Below are positions 1 to 7,986 of a DNA stretch of 26,097 nt, piece after piece (the stretch's first letter is position 1; each line of letters begins with the position of its first letter). Source of the DNA: Methanobacteriaceae archaeon (lineage in GTDB: Archaea > Methanobacteriota > Methanobacteria > Methanobacteriales > Methanobacteriaceae); contig CAAFWR010000063.1 of the NCBI GenBank assembly GCA_900766745.1, positions 1 through 26,097 on the forward strand, given 5' to 3'. Position numbers and translations under genes: made by a program. The notes under the pieces are model-generated. The model was not told the DNA's origin, made no database searches, and saw nothing but the letters and a program-made list of their open reading frames with translations.

Positions 1-729
1 AATGCAGAAATTATTGTTCACCAAAAGAAAAAGCTGGAAAACGCATTGATTGAACTTAAAAAGTATCTTAAACTTGAAAAGCTTCCAAGAGTTATTGAAG
101 GCTATGATATTAGTAATATTTCTGGAAAATTAGCTGTTGGTTCAAAAGTATCCTTTTTAGATGCAAAACCTAATAAAAAGAAATACAGACATTTTAAAAT
201 TAATACTCCAGGGCCTAATGATTTTGAAATGATGAAGGAGCTATTAACTAAAAGATTTGAAAGGATAGATAAGGATGAGGAACCAGATTTAATTGTTATT
301 GATGGTGGTAAAGGACAATTAGGAATGGCTTGTCAAGTATTAAAAGAGAATAATCTTGAGCATATTCCTATTATTGGTCTTGCTAAAGAATTTGAAGAGA
401 TTTATATTCCAAATACTTCAAGACCAATAATCATACCTAAAGATAACAAAGCATTATATTTACTTCAACAGGTAAGAGATGAATCTCATCGTTTCGCTAT
501 TACATATCATAGAAAACTTAGAAGTAAAAAGATTACTGAATCTTCTTTAGATAATATCCCTGGAATTGGACAGAATCGTAAGAAATATATTTTAAAGGAA
601 TTAGGTTCTATTGATAAAGTTAAAGAAGCTTCTATTGATCAATTAGCCAATATTAAAAGTATGAATAAAAAAGTAGCCGAAAATGTTTATAATTATTATC
701 ATAATGAGGAGATGAGGCTAAATGAGTAA
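1..729 (+). CDS. uvrC: UvrABC excinuclease subunit C, C-terminal part (5' end outside window)
   Basis: The reading frame is already open at base 1, so this is the 3' part of a longer gene; the TTG at 46 is not a true start. UvrC makes the incisions on both sides of a DNA lesion in nucleotide excision repair, acting with UvrA and UvrB. The visible part is the RNase H-like endonuclease domain: GYDISNISG carries a catalytic Asp, then IDGGKGQL a second acidic residue, then DESHRFAI a His-containing motif. The helix-hairpin-helix DNA-binding tail follows (NIPGIGQNRKK and a second, weaker repeat near SIDQLANIK). UvrABC is a bacterial system that mesophilic methanogens are thought to have acquired by transfer. 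The last 8 bases overlap the next gene, which suggests coupled translation. Confidence 0.95.
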   Translation, partial: NAEIIVHQKKKLENALIELKKYLKLEKLPRVIEGYDISNISGKLAVGSKVSFLDAKPNKKKYRHFKINTPGPNDFEMMKELLTKRFERIDKDEEPDLIVIDGGKGQLGMACQVLKENNLEHIPIIGLAKEFEEIYIPNTSRPIIIPKDNKALYLLQQVRDESHRFAITYHRKLRSKKITESSLDNIPGIGQNRKKYILKELGSIDKVKEASIDQLANIKSMNKKVAENVYNYYHNEEMRLNE

Positions 730-1033
730 AACTTTTAAAATTAAAGTTCATAATATTGATGAAGTTCCATCGGATATTTGTAAGTCTAATATGGAGTATA
801 ATATTAATTTCAATAAAGATGAATATTCTCATGAAGAAAAGGAAGTTAAAGAACAATCCACTTCTGTTTCAGACAATTCTACACAATATTTCACAAGGTT
901 TTTTGATAGGTTTGATAGGATTTCAGACTTAGGAAAGGATATTTTTTATGATATTAGCAATGTTTATTATAAAAATAAAAGTACTAAGAACTATGATAAA
1001 TGCCGTGAAATAATTATAAATAAAAAAGATTAA
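722..1033 (+). CDS. Small protein of unknown function overlapping uvrC
   Basis: A 103-residue frame whose ATG at 722 lies inside the last codons of uvrC, overlapping by 8 bases; the GAGGAGATGAGG stretch just upstream gives a good ribosome binding site. I do not recognise a family. The protein is rich in Lys, Asp, Glu and Asn, has no membrane segment and no cysteine pairs except isolated Cys residues. The middle (TQYFTRFFDRFDRISDLGKDI) could form an amphipathic helix. The overlap, the strong binding site and the hairpin that follows make it likely to be a real gene in the uvrC transcription unit. A role in repair is only suggested by position. Confidence 0.65.
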   Translation: MSKTFKIKVHNIDEVPSDICKSNMEYNINFNKDEYSHEEKEVKEQSTSVSDNSTQYFTRFFDRFDRISDLGKDIFYDISNVYYKNKSTKNYDKCREIIINKKD

Positions 1034-1041
1034 TTTTAATG

Positions 1042-1086
1042 TTAAGTTATAACTTAAAATTAATAAGCTCTAATAGCTTTATTTTT
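1042..1086 (+). terminator. Probable terminator after the uvrC unit
   Basis: A perfect 16-base palindrome TTAAGTTATAACTTAA (1042-1057) is followed by a second hairpin, AATAAGCT (1062-1069) with AGCTTTATT (1075-1083, one bulged T), running into five T residues at 1082-1086. This suits termination of the uvrC transcript. Confidence 0.5.
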
Positions 1087-1238
1087 GAATCATGGCCTTT
1101 TGTATTGTTAACTTTTTATTAAATTCTTATTATTTTAATTATTCTTAAAAAAAGCCGTTTTTAGGCAATTTTTTCATTAACTTTAAATATGATGATATAA
1201 AAAACTTAATTGTGAAAGCATATTAATTGGTGTATTAT

Positions 1239-1772
1239 ATGGTTAAATGTCCAAGATGTGGTTATGAAAATGACACTACAGATATATATTGTAGAAATTG
1301 TACCTACCCATTACAAGATCCAAACACCTATTATGGAACTAAAAGAAAAAGAAATTCCAGTTGGAATATTGGGACTGGTAAAAAAATAATTCTTATTGTA
1401 GGTATAATTGTTATTGCATTTTTATTATTTTCAATAATTTATAGCATGACCCAACCTTCACTAGAAAGTTCATTAAATGTGGTTACTAATAATAACACCG
1501 TACTTGATTCAGAAACTAATCCTTATCAAGTAAACATTACCACTTCAGGTAGCTGGGAAGGAAGAGTTGGGGATGGAAGATATGATAACTACATAAATGG
1601 TGTAGGAAACAAACTACTAAAAGTTAGCTCTCCATCATGGGAAGATATTACTGTAAGTATCACAAATGATTACAGTGACACTCCTTTAAAAGTACAATTA
1701 CTTAAAAATGGAAGGGTCATTGCTGAGAATACAACTTCCACACCAGGTAAAACAATTACATTAAATAATTAA
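1239..1772 (+). CDS. Zinc-ribbon, single-membrane-segment protein of unknown function
   Basis: The ATG at 1239 is preferred over TTG 1227 and GTG 1230 because GGTG at 1229-1232 then stands as the ribosome binding site at a normal distance; the product is 177 residues. It opens with a zinc ribbon (CPRCGYEN then CRNCTYPL, two CxxC pairs), then a basic linker, one membrane segment near residues 50-70 (IILIVGIIVIAFLLFSIIYS), and an outer domain of about 100 residues predicted to be beta-rich, with a GSWEGRVGDGRYDNYI stretch. Proteins with this layout, a zinc_ribbon_2-type head and an exported beta domain, are frequent in Methanobacteriales and mostly uncharacterised. The likely topology is zinc ribbon inside and beta domain outside. 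TATA-like bases (GATATAAAAA) lie near 1194-1203. Confidence 0.75.
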   Translation: MVKCPRCGYENDTTDIYCRNCTYPLQDPNTYYGTKRKRNSSWNIGTGKKIILIVGIIVIAFLLFSIIYSMTQPSLESSLNVVTNNNTVLDSETNPYQVNITTSGSWEGRVGDGRYDNYINGVGNKLLKVSSPSWEDITVSITNDYSDTPLKVQLLKNGRVIAENTTSTPGKTITLNN

Positions 1773-1773
1773 A

Positions 1774-1810
1774 AAAGTGGAATAATAGCATAATAGCTAT
1801 TTCTCCATTT
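1774..1810. terminator. Bidirectional terminator between convergent genes
   Basis: Interrupted stem: AAAGTGGA (1774-1781) with TCCATTT (1804-1810), and an inner ATAGC (1785-1789) with GCTAT (1796-1800). A-rich bases lead in and T-rich bases lead out, so it can serve both the 1239 gene and the opposing gene. It overlaps the stop codon of the minus-strand gene. Confidence 0.55.
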
Positions 1811-2099
1811 TAGAGATTTCCTTTTCAAATAAGTCTATAAGTTCTTCAGTTTTATAAATTCTTATTTCTTGTTCTTCTTTAGGCTTAAAAAGAGATATAA
1901 ATAGAGTTAAATCATTACATAATTGTTCATATTTAATATTAGTGGTATTGAATGTAGATAATAAGTTAACTAAATTTTCGTAGTCTATTTCTTCATTTTC
2001 TTTAATTATAGTTTCAATATTTGCAAATTGGGTTTCCATAAGAAGTTTATCTTTCTCAATTTTGTCTAAAAATTCATCAATTTTTGTTTGACAATTCAT
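1797..2099 (-). CDS. Small helical protein of unknown function
   Basis: The ATG at 2099 is chosen instead of the GTG at 2108 because the GTGAT at 2108-2104 reads as a Shine-Dalgarno sequence four bases before that ATG. The product is about 100 residues, very rich in Glu, Lys, Ile and Leu, with no membrane segment, and most of it looks alpha-helical (IDEFLDKIEKDKLLMETQF and the C-terminal KTEELIDLFEKEISKMEK). I do not recognise a family. It is divergent from the ABC protein gene at 2183; the two share an AT-rich promoter region of about 80 bases. It may be a lineage-specific protein; nothing in the sequence indicates its role. Confidence 0.6.
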   Translation of the reverse strand: MNCQTKIDEFLDKIEKDKLLMETQFANIETIIKENEEIDYENLVNLLSTFNTTNIKYEQLCNDLTLFISLFKPKEEQEIRIYKTEELIDLFEKEISKMEK

Positions 2100-2182
2100 T
2101 GTAATCACTAATTTAATTATATAACATACAAATAAATATATATTCTTATTTATAGATTATTACTTTAAAGGGGAAGAATAAC

Positions 2183-3886
2183 ATGATTAAAGTTGATAAT
2201 GTTACTAAAATTTATGAATTAGATGATGGTAATGAAATAGTTGCTTTAAATGATATTAGTTTTGAAGTAAAAGAGGGGGAAATTCTAGGTATAATAGGTA
2301 AAAGCGGTTCTGGAAAAACTACTCTTTTAAGAGCTTTACGTGGTGTAGAGCGTATTAGCGAAGGTTCTATAACAATTGGTGATGTAACTGTAGAGCCTAA
2401 TTCTTCTCAATATTATTATAATATGCTTAAAAAAGAAACTGCAATTCATCTTCAAAGGTCTTTTGGATTATGGCCTGAAACTGTCCGGGAAAATATCCTA
2501 AGAAAATTGTATGCTCGAGAATATGAAGATGAAGCAGGAACTGATTTTGATTTGGCTGAAAGCGAATTTGGTGATGAAGCTGATAAAATAATTGATTTGG
2601 TTTCACTTACGGATAAAGCAGGGCATTATGCTTCCGTTTTAAGTGGAGGAGAAAAACAAAGGTTGATTATTGCTCGTCAACTTGCAAAACAACCTAAAGT
2701 TCTTCTTTTAGATGAACCTGCTACAATGGCATGTCCTAAAACCAAACAGGAAATATTAACAGCTATTAAAAAGATCAATGAAGAGTTAAATATAACCATT
2801 GTAGTGGTATCACATCTTCCAGATATTCAAAGATTCCTTGCAGATAGGGTTATTCTTTTAGAAGATGGTAAAATCAAAGAAGAAGGAGATCCAATTAAAA
2901 TAACCAGTGATTTCATGTCTGAAATGGAACCAATTGTAGATATTAATAATATAGCTACTGATGAAGATGTAATTGATGTTACTGATGTTTCTAAAAGATT
3001 CTATCTTTTAACTGGAGGAAAAGTTCTCAACGTTGAAGATATAAACTTTGAAGTTAAAAAAGAGAATATCTTAAGTTTAATTGGGCCTAGTGGCGCAGGC
3101 AAAACTGTTCTTTTAAGGTTGCTTGGCGGACTTGATTATCCAGACAAAGGAAACATCTACTATAAAGTTGGTGATGACTGGAATGATATTGATGTTCCTG
3201 GAATGGGAAGAATGGTTGTTAGGAGTAAATTAGGTTTCATGCATCAGGAATTTGCACTAAATCACTATGCAACAGTTTTAAATCAGTTAGCTGTAAGGTT
3301 AGGTTATAAAAACCATGATGTGGTAAAAGAAGCAAAAGCTAGAGCTAAAAGATTAGGCTTAGGTGATGAACTATTAGATTCACTTTATTTATTAACAGAT
3401 TTGCCAGAAAATGAAGCAAAAGCACGTTTACTTCAAGTAGGTTTAATGCCAGAAATTTTAAACGATTTATTCCCTAAATTTCCTGAAACTGCAACTCGTG
3501 AGGCAGTAGCAGATATTTTTGAAGCTCTAAATTTACCGCTAGATATTCTTTATAGAAAGTCTTATGAGCTTTCTGGCGGTCAAAAAGTAAGAGTAATGCT
3601 GGCTTTAATTTTAGTTTCCAAACCAGAATTTTTATTATTGGATGAACCATTTGGAGATTTAGACCCAATTACATTAAGAACTGTTACCAATTCACTTAAA
3701 ACAATCTCTAAAAAATATGGTATTACTATAGTAATGATATCTCATAATACTGACTTTATTAAGGAATTAAGTAATAGAGCTATCTTTATGGATAATGGTA
3801 TTATTAAAGACGATAGTGAAGATGTTGATAAAATTGTAGATGATTTTATCGGCTTTTGTGATGCTAGCTATTTGATGGGAGATTAA
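2183..3886 (+). CDS. atwA: Double ABC ATPase, probable methyl-coenzyme M reductase system component A2
   Basis: 567 residues with two complete soluble ABC ATPase domains and no membrane segments. Domain 1 has Walker A GKSGSGKTT near residue 39, signature LSGGEKQ near 153 and Walker B LLLDEP near 174, followed by the unusual ATMACPKTK where most ABC proteins have a SALD-type D-loop. Domain 2 has Walker A GPSGAGKTV near 301, signature LSGGQKV near 463 and Walker B LLLDEPFGDLDP near 483. This architecture matches component A2 (AtwA), the ATP-binding protein needed for reductive activation of methyl-coenzyme M reductase in methanogens. The family assignment is from recollection of this layout, so a general double ABC protein is the alternative. 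A strong ribosome binding site (AAAGGGGAAG) precedes the ATG. The stress protein gene follows after 4 bases. Confidence 0.75.
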   Translation: MIKVDNVTKIYELDDGNEIVALNDISFEVKEGEILGIIGKSGSGKTTLLRALRGVERISEGSITIGDVTVEPNSSQYYYNMLKKETAIHLQRSFGLWPETVRENILRKLYAREYEDEAGTDFDLAESEFGDEADKIIDLVSLTDKAGHYASVLSGGEKQRLIIARQLAKQPKVLLLDEPATMACPKTKQEILTAIKKINEELNITIVVVSHLPDIQRFLADRVILLEDGKIKEEGDPIKITSDFMSEMEPIVDINNIATDEDVIDVTDVSKRFYLLTGGKVLNVEDINFEVKKENILSLIGPSGAGKTVLLRLLGGLDYPDKGNIYYKVGDDWNDIDVPGMGRMVVRSKLGFMHQEFALNHYATVLNQLAVRLGYKNHDVVKEAKARAKRLGLGDELLDSLYLLTDLPENEAKARLLQVGLMPEILNDLFPKFPETATREAVADIFEALNLPLDILYRKSYELSGGQKVRVMLALILVSKPEFLLLDEPFGDLDPITLRTVTNSLKTISKKYGITIVMISHNTDFIKELSNRAIFMDNGIIKDDSEDVDKIVDDFIGFCDASYLMGD

Positions 3887-3890
3887 GACA

Positions 3891-4298
3891 ATGTTTAAAA
3901 ATATAATGGTTCCTGTTGATGGATCTAAATATAGTGTTAAAGCTACTGATTATGCAATAGCTATTGCAGAAAAGTTCAATTCAAAAATAATTGCAGTACA
4001 TGTATTGCATGATTCATCACAAAATAGCTATGATGATGAAGAGGATAAGGGTAATAAACTTCTTGAAGAGGTTACTAAAAAAGCAAATAATGTAGGGATA
4101 AGTACTATTGAACATTTGATTACTGGCGATCCTTTAAGAGATATGCAAACTATTGTACGCAAAACCCGTGCTGATTTGGTAGTAATGCATGCTTTTGGTT
4201 TAAATACATTTGATGATACTTTAAATGAAAATCAAATAGGCAGTATTTCTGATAGAGTTATAAGAACGGGAGATGTTCCGGTACTGCTTATCAAATAA
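3891..4298 (+). CDS. Universal stress protein (UspA family)
   Basis: 135 residues, the normal size for a single-domain UspA protein. It starts with the typical MFKNIMVPVDGSKYS strand and loop, continues with AIAEKFNSKIIAVHVL, and ends with DRVIRTGDVPVLLIK. The nucleotide-binding glycine motif (G-2x-G-9x-G-S/T) is only partly kept: HAFGLN is present where HGRxG would be expected, followed by QIGSISD, so ATP binding is uncertain. Family members bind ATP or AMP and act in stress responses in the cytoplasm. Starting 4 bases after the ABC protein, it is almost certainly in the same transcript, which suggests a link to redox or energy status, though that is inference. Confidence 0.9.
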   Translation: MFKNIMVPVDGSKYSVKATDYAIAIAEKFNSKIIAVHVLHDSSQNSYDDEEDKGNKLLEEVTKKANNVGISTIEHLITGDPLRDMQTIVRKTRADLVVMHAFGLNTFDDTLNENQIGSISDRVIRTGDVPVLLIK

Positions 4299-4341
4299 CT
4301 TTTTAGATATTATCAAAGATATTGCTTTATAATTTTAAAAG

Positions 4342-4379
4342 AATGAGTTTATATTATCTAAATTATAAATTCATTTTTT
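4342..4379. terminator. Bidirectional terminator between uspA and the glycosyltransferase gene
   Basis: Twelve-base stem AATGAGTTTATA (4342-4353) with TATAAATTCATT (4364-4375), one G-T wobble, 10-base loop, then a T-run to 4379 on the plus strand. The right arm contains the stop codon of the minus-strand glycosyltransferase gene. Confidence 0.65.
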
Positions 4380-5319
4380 CATTGAATTTTTTTAACATAA
4401 TTTCCAATAATTTATTAAAATTGTTATTTAAACAAAATAAGTATATTTTAAAGGTTAAAGGTAATGTTTGAATGTATTTGTTATTATACCAGTTAGGATA
4501 TTTATCTTCTACATATCTGACTATTTTGTTAATGGTATTTTTATCAAAATCATCTAGAAAGCTACTTCTATATATGGTTCCTATTAATACATGATAAATA
4601 TAGATAAATTCTATCTTGTCAATGTTTTTTTCATATAATCCATTTTCTTTAGCAAATTTTTCAATATCTTCCATAATGTCATAAATTTGGTAAATCCTAT
4701 TATCGTAACTATGCATTATTGAATCTGAATTCTGTAGATACATATAATTTAATAAAGGTTTTTCTACAATGGATATTTTAGGATTTAGCATTAATAATTT
4801 AGAAAACACTCCTAAATCTTCATACCATTTTCCTTCAGGATAATAAAGGTTATTTTCTGTAAAAAGAGATGTTTTATATAATTTTCCCCATGGTGCAGGG
4901 AATTTTATTAAATCCTGATATTCTTTGTTGAATTTCATTTCCTTAGTAGATGAATCATATACTCTATTGTAATAACAGATAGATATGTCTCCATTATTTT
5001 CTTTTATATTTTCATATAATAATTTTAAAAAATCTGGATTAATATAGTCATCACTATCAATAAATGAAATATAATGGCCGGCAGCTTTTTTAATACCATA
5101 ATTTCTAGCTGAAGATACTCCACCATTTTCTTTATGATAATATTTGAATCGTTTATCCTCTTTAATATTCTTTTTTATAACTTCTGCGGTTTTATCTGTA
5201 CTTCCATCGTCAACTAGTATAACTTCAAAGTCTCTATATGATTGCTTTTTAATAGAATCAATACATCTTTTTATGTTATTTTCTTCATTATAACAAGGAA
5301 TTACAATACTAATTTCCAT
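4363..5319 (-). CDS. Family 2 (GT-A fold) glycosyltransferase
   Basis: 318 residues. The N-terminal GT-A domain is clear: EISIVIPCYNEENNI, the nucleotide-sugar-binding VDDGSTDKT (D37, D38), ENGGVSSARNYGI, and the metal-binding DSD within FIDSDDYINP (near D88-D90). The YEDLGVF motif near residue 167 supplies the probable catalytic acidic residue. The C-terminal third is helical, with no clear membrane anchor. Proteins of this kind transfer sugars to surface polysaccharides, pseudomurein-associated glycans or glycoproteins; the acceptor cannot be told from sequence. It is a single-gene unit, divergent from the ferredoxin gene and convergent with uspA. Base composition is very AT-rich, as often seen for surface glycosyltransferases in these methanogens. 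Confidence 0.9.
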   Translation of the reverse strand: MEISIVIPCYNEENNIKRCIDSIKKQSYRDFEVILVDDGSTDKTAEVIKKNIKEDKRFKYYHKENGGVSSARNYGIKKAAGHYISFIDSDDYINPDFLKLLYENIKENNGDISICYYNRVYDSSTKEMKFNKEYQDLIKFPAPWGKLYKTSLFTENNLYYPEGKWYEDLGVFSKLLMLNPKISIVEKPLLNYMYLQNSDSIMHSYDNRIYQIYDIMEDIEKFAKENGLYEKNIDKIEFIYIYHVLIGTIYRSSFLDDFDKNTINKIVRYVEDKYPNWYNNKYIQTLPLTFKIYLFCLNNNFNKLLEIMLKKFNEKMNL

Positions 5320-5637
5320 ATTTGCACCATGATTTTGATTTTAAAATTTAGAGTTATTTAATTATCATTATATCTAATAAAATATTTAAATAATATTATT
5401 ATAGCTTCTTATTCTTTTTATTCAGTTTTTTTCTATTTTTACCATTGTTTATTACTATTAAATTAACATTAACATTTGCTCATGAATCATATTGAGATAT
5501 CTTTAAAATTATAATTATTAATTTAAATTCATTTTATAAAGTTTTCAGCCGTTAGTTCAGTTATTTTTTTCTAAAATTTTAAATATAATATAAAACTAAT
5601 TAGTTAATAATAAATTATTTTTTAGAGGAATATAACT
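5320..5637. promoter_or_regulatory. Divergent intergenic region, promoter of the ferredoxin unit
   Basis: A 318-base AT-rich gap without a convincing frame. For the plus-strand unit, TTTAAATATAA at 5578-5588 is a good TATA box, predicting a start near 5610 and a leader of about 28 bases with AGAGG at 5624-5628 before ATG 5638. For the minus-strand glycosyltransferase, TATA-like AT stretches lie around 5375-5400. I see no clear operator. Confidence 0.5.
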
Positions 5638-5805
5638 ATGATAGTAAAAGATTGGTGCTCATTTTGTGGAGAATGTGCAGGTGTTTGTCCAAGAAATTTA
5701 ATTGTAGTAAAAGAATATAATTTAGTATTTAATGATGAAGATTGTAGAGAATGTGATACATGTGTTAAGGCTTGTCCTATTGATGCATTAGAAAAAGAGG
5801 AGTAA
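5638..5805 (+). CDS. Small two-[4Fe-4S] ferredoxin
   Basis: A 55-residue protein easily missed because of its size. The first cluster motif has C7, C10, C13 and C17 followed by Pro (CSFCGECAGVCP), the second has C36, C39, C42 and C46 followed by Pro (CRECDTCVKACP), the classic arrangement for two [4Fe-4S] clusters. AGAGG at 5624-5628 gives the binding site. It lies 13 bases before the geranylgeranyl reductase gene. In Methanosarcina acetivorans a ferredoxin encoded beside geranylgeranyl reductase has been shown to support full saturation of archaeal lipid chains, so this protein is probably the electron donor for the next gene product. Cytoplasmic. Confidence 0.93.
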   Translation: MIVKDWCSFCGECAGVCPRNLIVVKEYNLVFNDEDCRECDTCVKACPIDALEKEE

Positions 5806-5818
5806 AGGGGCTATTTTT

Positions 5819-7000
5819 ATGATTGAAACTGATGTATTAGTAATTGGTGCTGGACCTGCTGGTTCAACTGCAGCAAAACATGCAGCTCTTGGTGGAGCAG
5901 ATGTTATTTTAATGGATAAAAAATCTGAAATAGGATCTCCTAAAAGATGTGCTGAAGGAGTATCTAAAAAAGGACTTGCAAAATTAGGTATAGAACCAAA
6001 TCCACGTTGGATTACTAAAGAAATTGATGGTGTAAGGTTAACTTCACCAAATGGTACTGACGTATGGTTAACTAATGAGGAAATCGAACTACCTGAAGCA
6101 GGATATATCTTAGAGAGAAAAGTGTTTGATAAGTTTATGGCAATGGATGCTGCTCGTGCTGGTTCAAAAATCAAAATTAAAACCTTAGCTACTGGACTTG
6201 AAAAAGTAGACGATGGTTATATTGTTCACACAGAATCAATGGGTAAAAAAGAAGATATTAAAACTAAAATTGTAATAGCTGCTGATGGTCCTGAAGGACA
6301 TGTTGCAAGATGGGCTGGAATGAAACCAACTACAAAAGCAAAAGAAATGGAATCTGGAGTTCAATATGAGATGGTTGGTGTTGATTTTGAAAGAGAAGGT
6401 GTAATTGAATTCTATTTTGGTAGCTGTTCTCCTGGAGGATATGTATGGATTTTCCCTAAAGGTGATGACATAGCTAATGTAGGTTTAGCAGTTCTTGCAC
6501 ATTTAGCAGATAAACCAGCTATTGAATATTTGGATGATTTTATTGCAAATTGCCCATACACTAAAAATGCTCAGGCTGTTGAGTTAAATGTAGGTGGGGA
6601 TCCTGTTGGCGGAATGCCTAAAAAAATGTATGATGACAATCTTTTAATCTGTGGAGATGCAGCAGGTCAGGTAAATCCATTAACTGGTGGTGGAATTATC
6701 AGTGGAATGACTGGTGGAATGTATGCTGGTCAAGTAGCTGCTGAATCTATTGAAGCTGGAGATTATTCTAAAAAATTCCTTAAAGAATATGATTCAAGAG
6801 CTCGTGATGATTTAAAACGTGAAATTGACAAATATAAAAAGGTTCAGGAATATTTATTAACTTTAAGTGATGAGGAACTTGATGAAATCGCTATAGCTTT
6901 CCAGGATGTTAATTTTGAGAAGATTTCTACTACTGAACTTGTAAAAAGTTTAGTGAAAGTATCTCCTAAAGCATTACTCAAATTAGGAAAATTAATCTAG
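5819..7000 (+). CDS. Digeranylgeranylglycerophospholipid reductase (geranylgeranyl reductase family)
   Basis: 393 residues, normal for the family. The N-terminal FAD Rossmann motif is VLVIGAGPAGSTAAKHAALGG followed by DKK; the middle has RCAEGVSKKG near residue 41 with the conserved Cys; GGYVWIFPKG near residue 200 is the substrate-cavity motif; GDAAGQVNPLTGGGI near residue 280 is the second FAD contact. The enzyme reduces the double bonds of the geranylgeranyl chains of archaeal membrane lipids, using reduced ferredoxin, at the membrane surface. The ferredoxin gene just upstream is the likely partner, and an AAAGGGG binding site overlaps the end of that gene. The downstream genes follow at 12 and 5 bases, probably in one transcript. 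Confidence 0.93.
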   Translation: MIETDVLVIGAGPAGSTAAKHAALGGADVILMDKKSEIGSPKRCAEGVSKKGLAKLGIEPNPRWITKEIDGVRLTSPNGTDVWLTNEEIELPEAGYILERKVFDKFMAMDAARAGSKIKIKTLATGLEKVDDGYIVHTESMGKKEDIKTKIVIAADGPEGHVARWAGMKPTTKAKEMESGVQYEMVGVDFEREGVIEFYFGSCSPGGYVWIFPKGDDIANVGLAVLAHLADKPAIEYLDDFIANCPYTKNAQAVELNVGGDPVGGMPKKMYDDNLLICGDAAGQVNPLTGGGIISGMTGGMYAGQVAAESIEAGDYSKKFLKEYDSRARDDLKREIDKYKKVQEYLLTLSDEELDEIAIAFQDVNFEKISTTELVKSLVKVSPKALLKLGKLI

Positions 7001-7012
7001 GTAGTTTTTTCC

Positions 7013-7981
7013 ATGATTTTAATAACAGGTGGAGCAGGATATATAGGTTCTCATACAAACAAGGCATTAAATAAGGCAGGTTATGATACTATTGTATTGG
7101 ATAATCTGGTTAATGGCTATGAAGGCTTTGTTAAATGGGGCGAATTTGTTAACGGCAATATTGGAAGTAAAGATATTGGTGAAATATTTGAAAATAACGA
7201 TATTGACACTGTAATACATTGTGCTGCATTTTCATCTGTTGGCGAATCTGTAAAACAACCTCAAAAATACTTAAAAAATAATTATAAAAACACTTTAAAT
7301 CTTTTAAAATTAATGAGGAGATATGATGTTGATAAATTTATTTTCTCCTCAACTGCAGCAGTATATGGAAATCCTGAAAAGATTCCCATTACAGAAGATC
7401 AAAATTTAAAACCAATTAACCCTTATGGGCATTCTAAATTTATCACTGAAAAAGCTCTTGAAAGAGAAGCTGAAAAAGGCGATTTTAATTATGTGTCTTT
7501 AAGGTATTTTAATGCTGCTGGATGTGATTTTGATTGTGAAATTGGGGAACTTCACAATCCAGAAACACATCTTATTCCTCTAATCTTAGACGTAGCTATT
7601 GGTGCTAAAGATTCAATATCTATTTTTGGAACTGATTATAATACTCCTGATGGGACATGTATTAGAGATTATATCCATGTCAATGACATAGCCGATGCTC
7701 ATATTAAGGCATATGAATATTTAAAGGAGGGTAATCCTTCTGATGTTTTTAATTTAGGAAATGGTAAAGGATTTTCTGTTAAAGAAGTCATTGAAAAATG
7801 TAGGGATGTTACTGGAAAGGAATTTACAGTTAAAATTGATGAACCGAGAGAAGGAGATCCTGATATATTAACTGCTGATGCAAGCAAAATACGTGAAAAA
7901 ATGGGTTGGGAACCTCAATACGATTTGGAAGCTATTATTGAGTCAGCTTGGAATTGGCATAAAAAAATCAAAGGAATTTAG
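7013..7981 (+). CDS. galE: UDP-glucose 4-epimerase or related sugar-nucleotide epimerase
   Basis: 322 residues, a short-chain dehydrogenase of the extended type. It has the NAD-binding GGAGYIGSH at residues 6-14, the catalytic Tyr and Lys in YGHSK (Y138, K142) with SSTAAVYG before it, and RYFNAAGCD and RDYIHVNDIADAH typical of GalE. These enzymes interconvert UDP-glucose and UDP-galactose (or the N-acetyl forms), feeding glycan and glycolipid synthesis. The position after geranylgeranyl reductase fits supply of sugar for surface glycans or lipid headgroups, but this is inference. Other UDP-sugar epimerases are hard to exclude. It begins 12 bases after the reductase stop codon. Confidence 0.88.
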   Translation: MILITGGAGYIGSHTNKALNKAGYDTIVLDNLVNGYEGFVKWGEFVNGNIGSKDIGEIFENNDIDTVIHCAAFSSVGESVKQPQKYLKNNYKNTLNLLKLMRRYDVDKFIFSSTAAVYGNPEKIPITEDQNLKPINPYGHSKFITEKALEREAEKGDFNYVSLRYFNAAGCDFDCEIGELHNPETHLIPLILDVAIGAKDSISIFGTDYNTPDGTCIRDYIHVNDIADAHIKAYEYLKEGNPSDVFNLGNGKGFSVKEVIEKCRDVTGKEFTVKIDEPREGDPDILTADASKIREKMGWEPQYDLEAIIESAWNWHKKIKGI

Positions 7982-7986
7982 ATAAT

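Noticed and set aside
5788..6174. 128-residue minus-strand frame inside the geranylgeranyl reductase gene
   Set aside because: It is the shadow of a strongly conserved gene and has no binding site or family resemblance.
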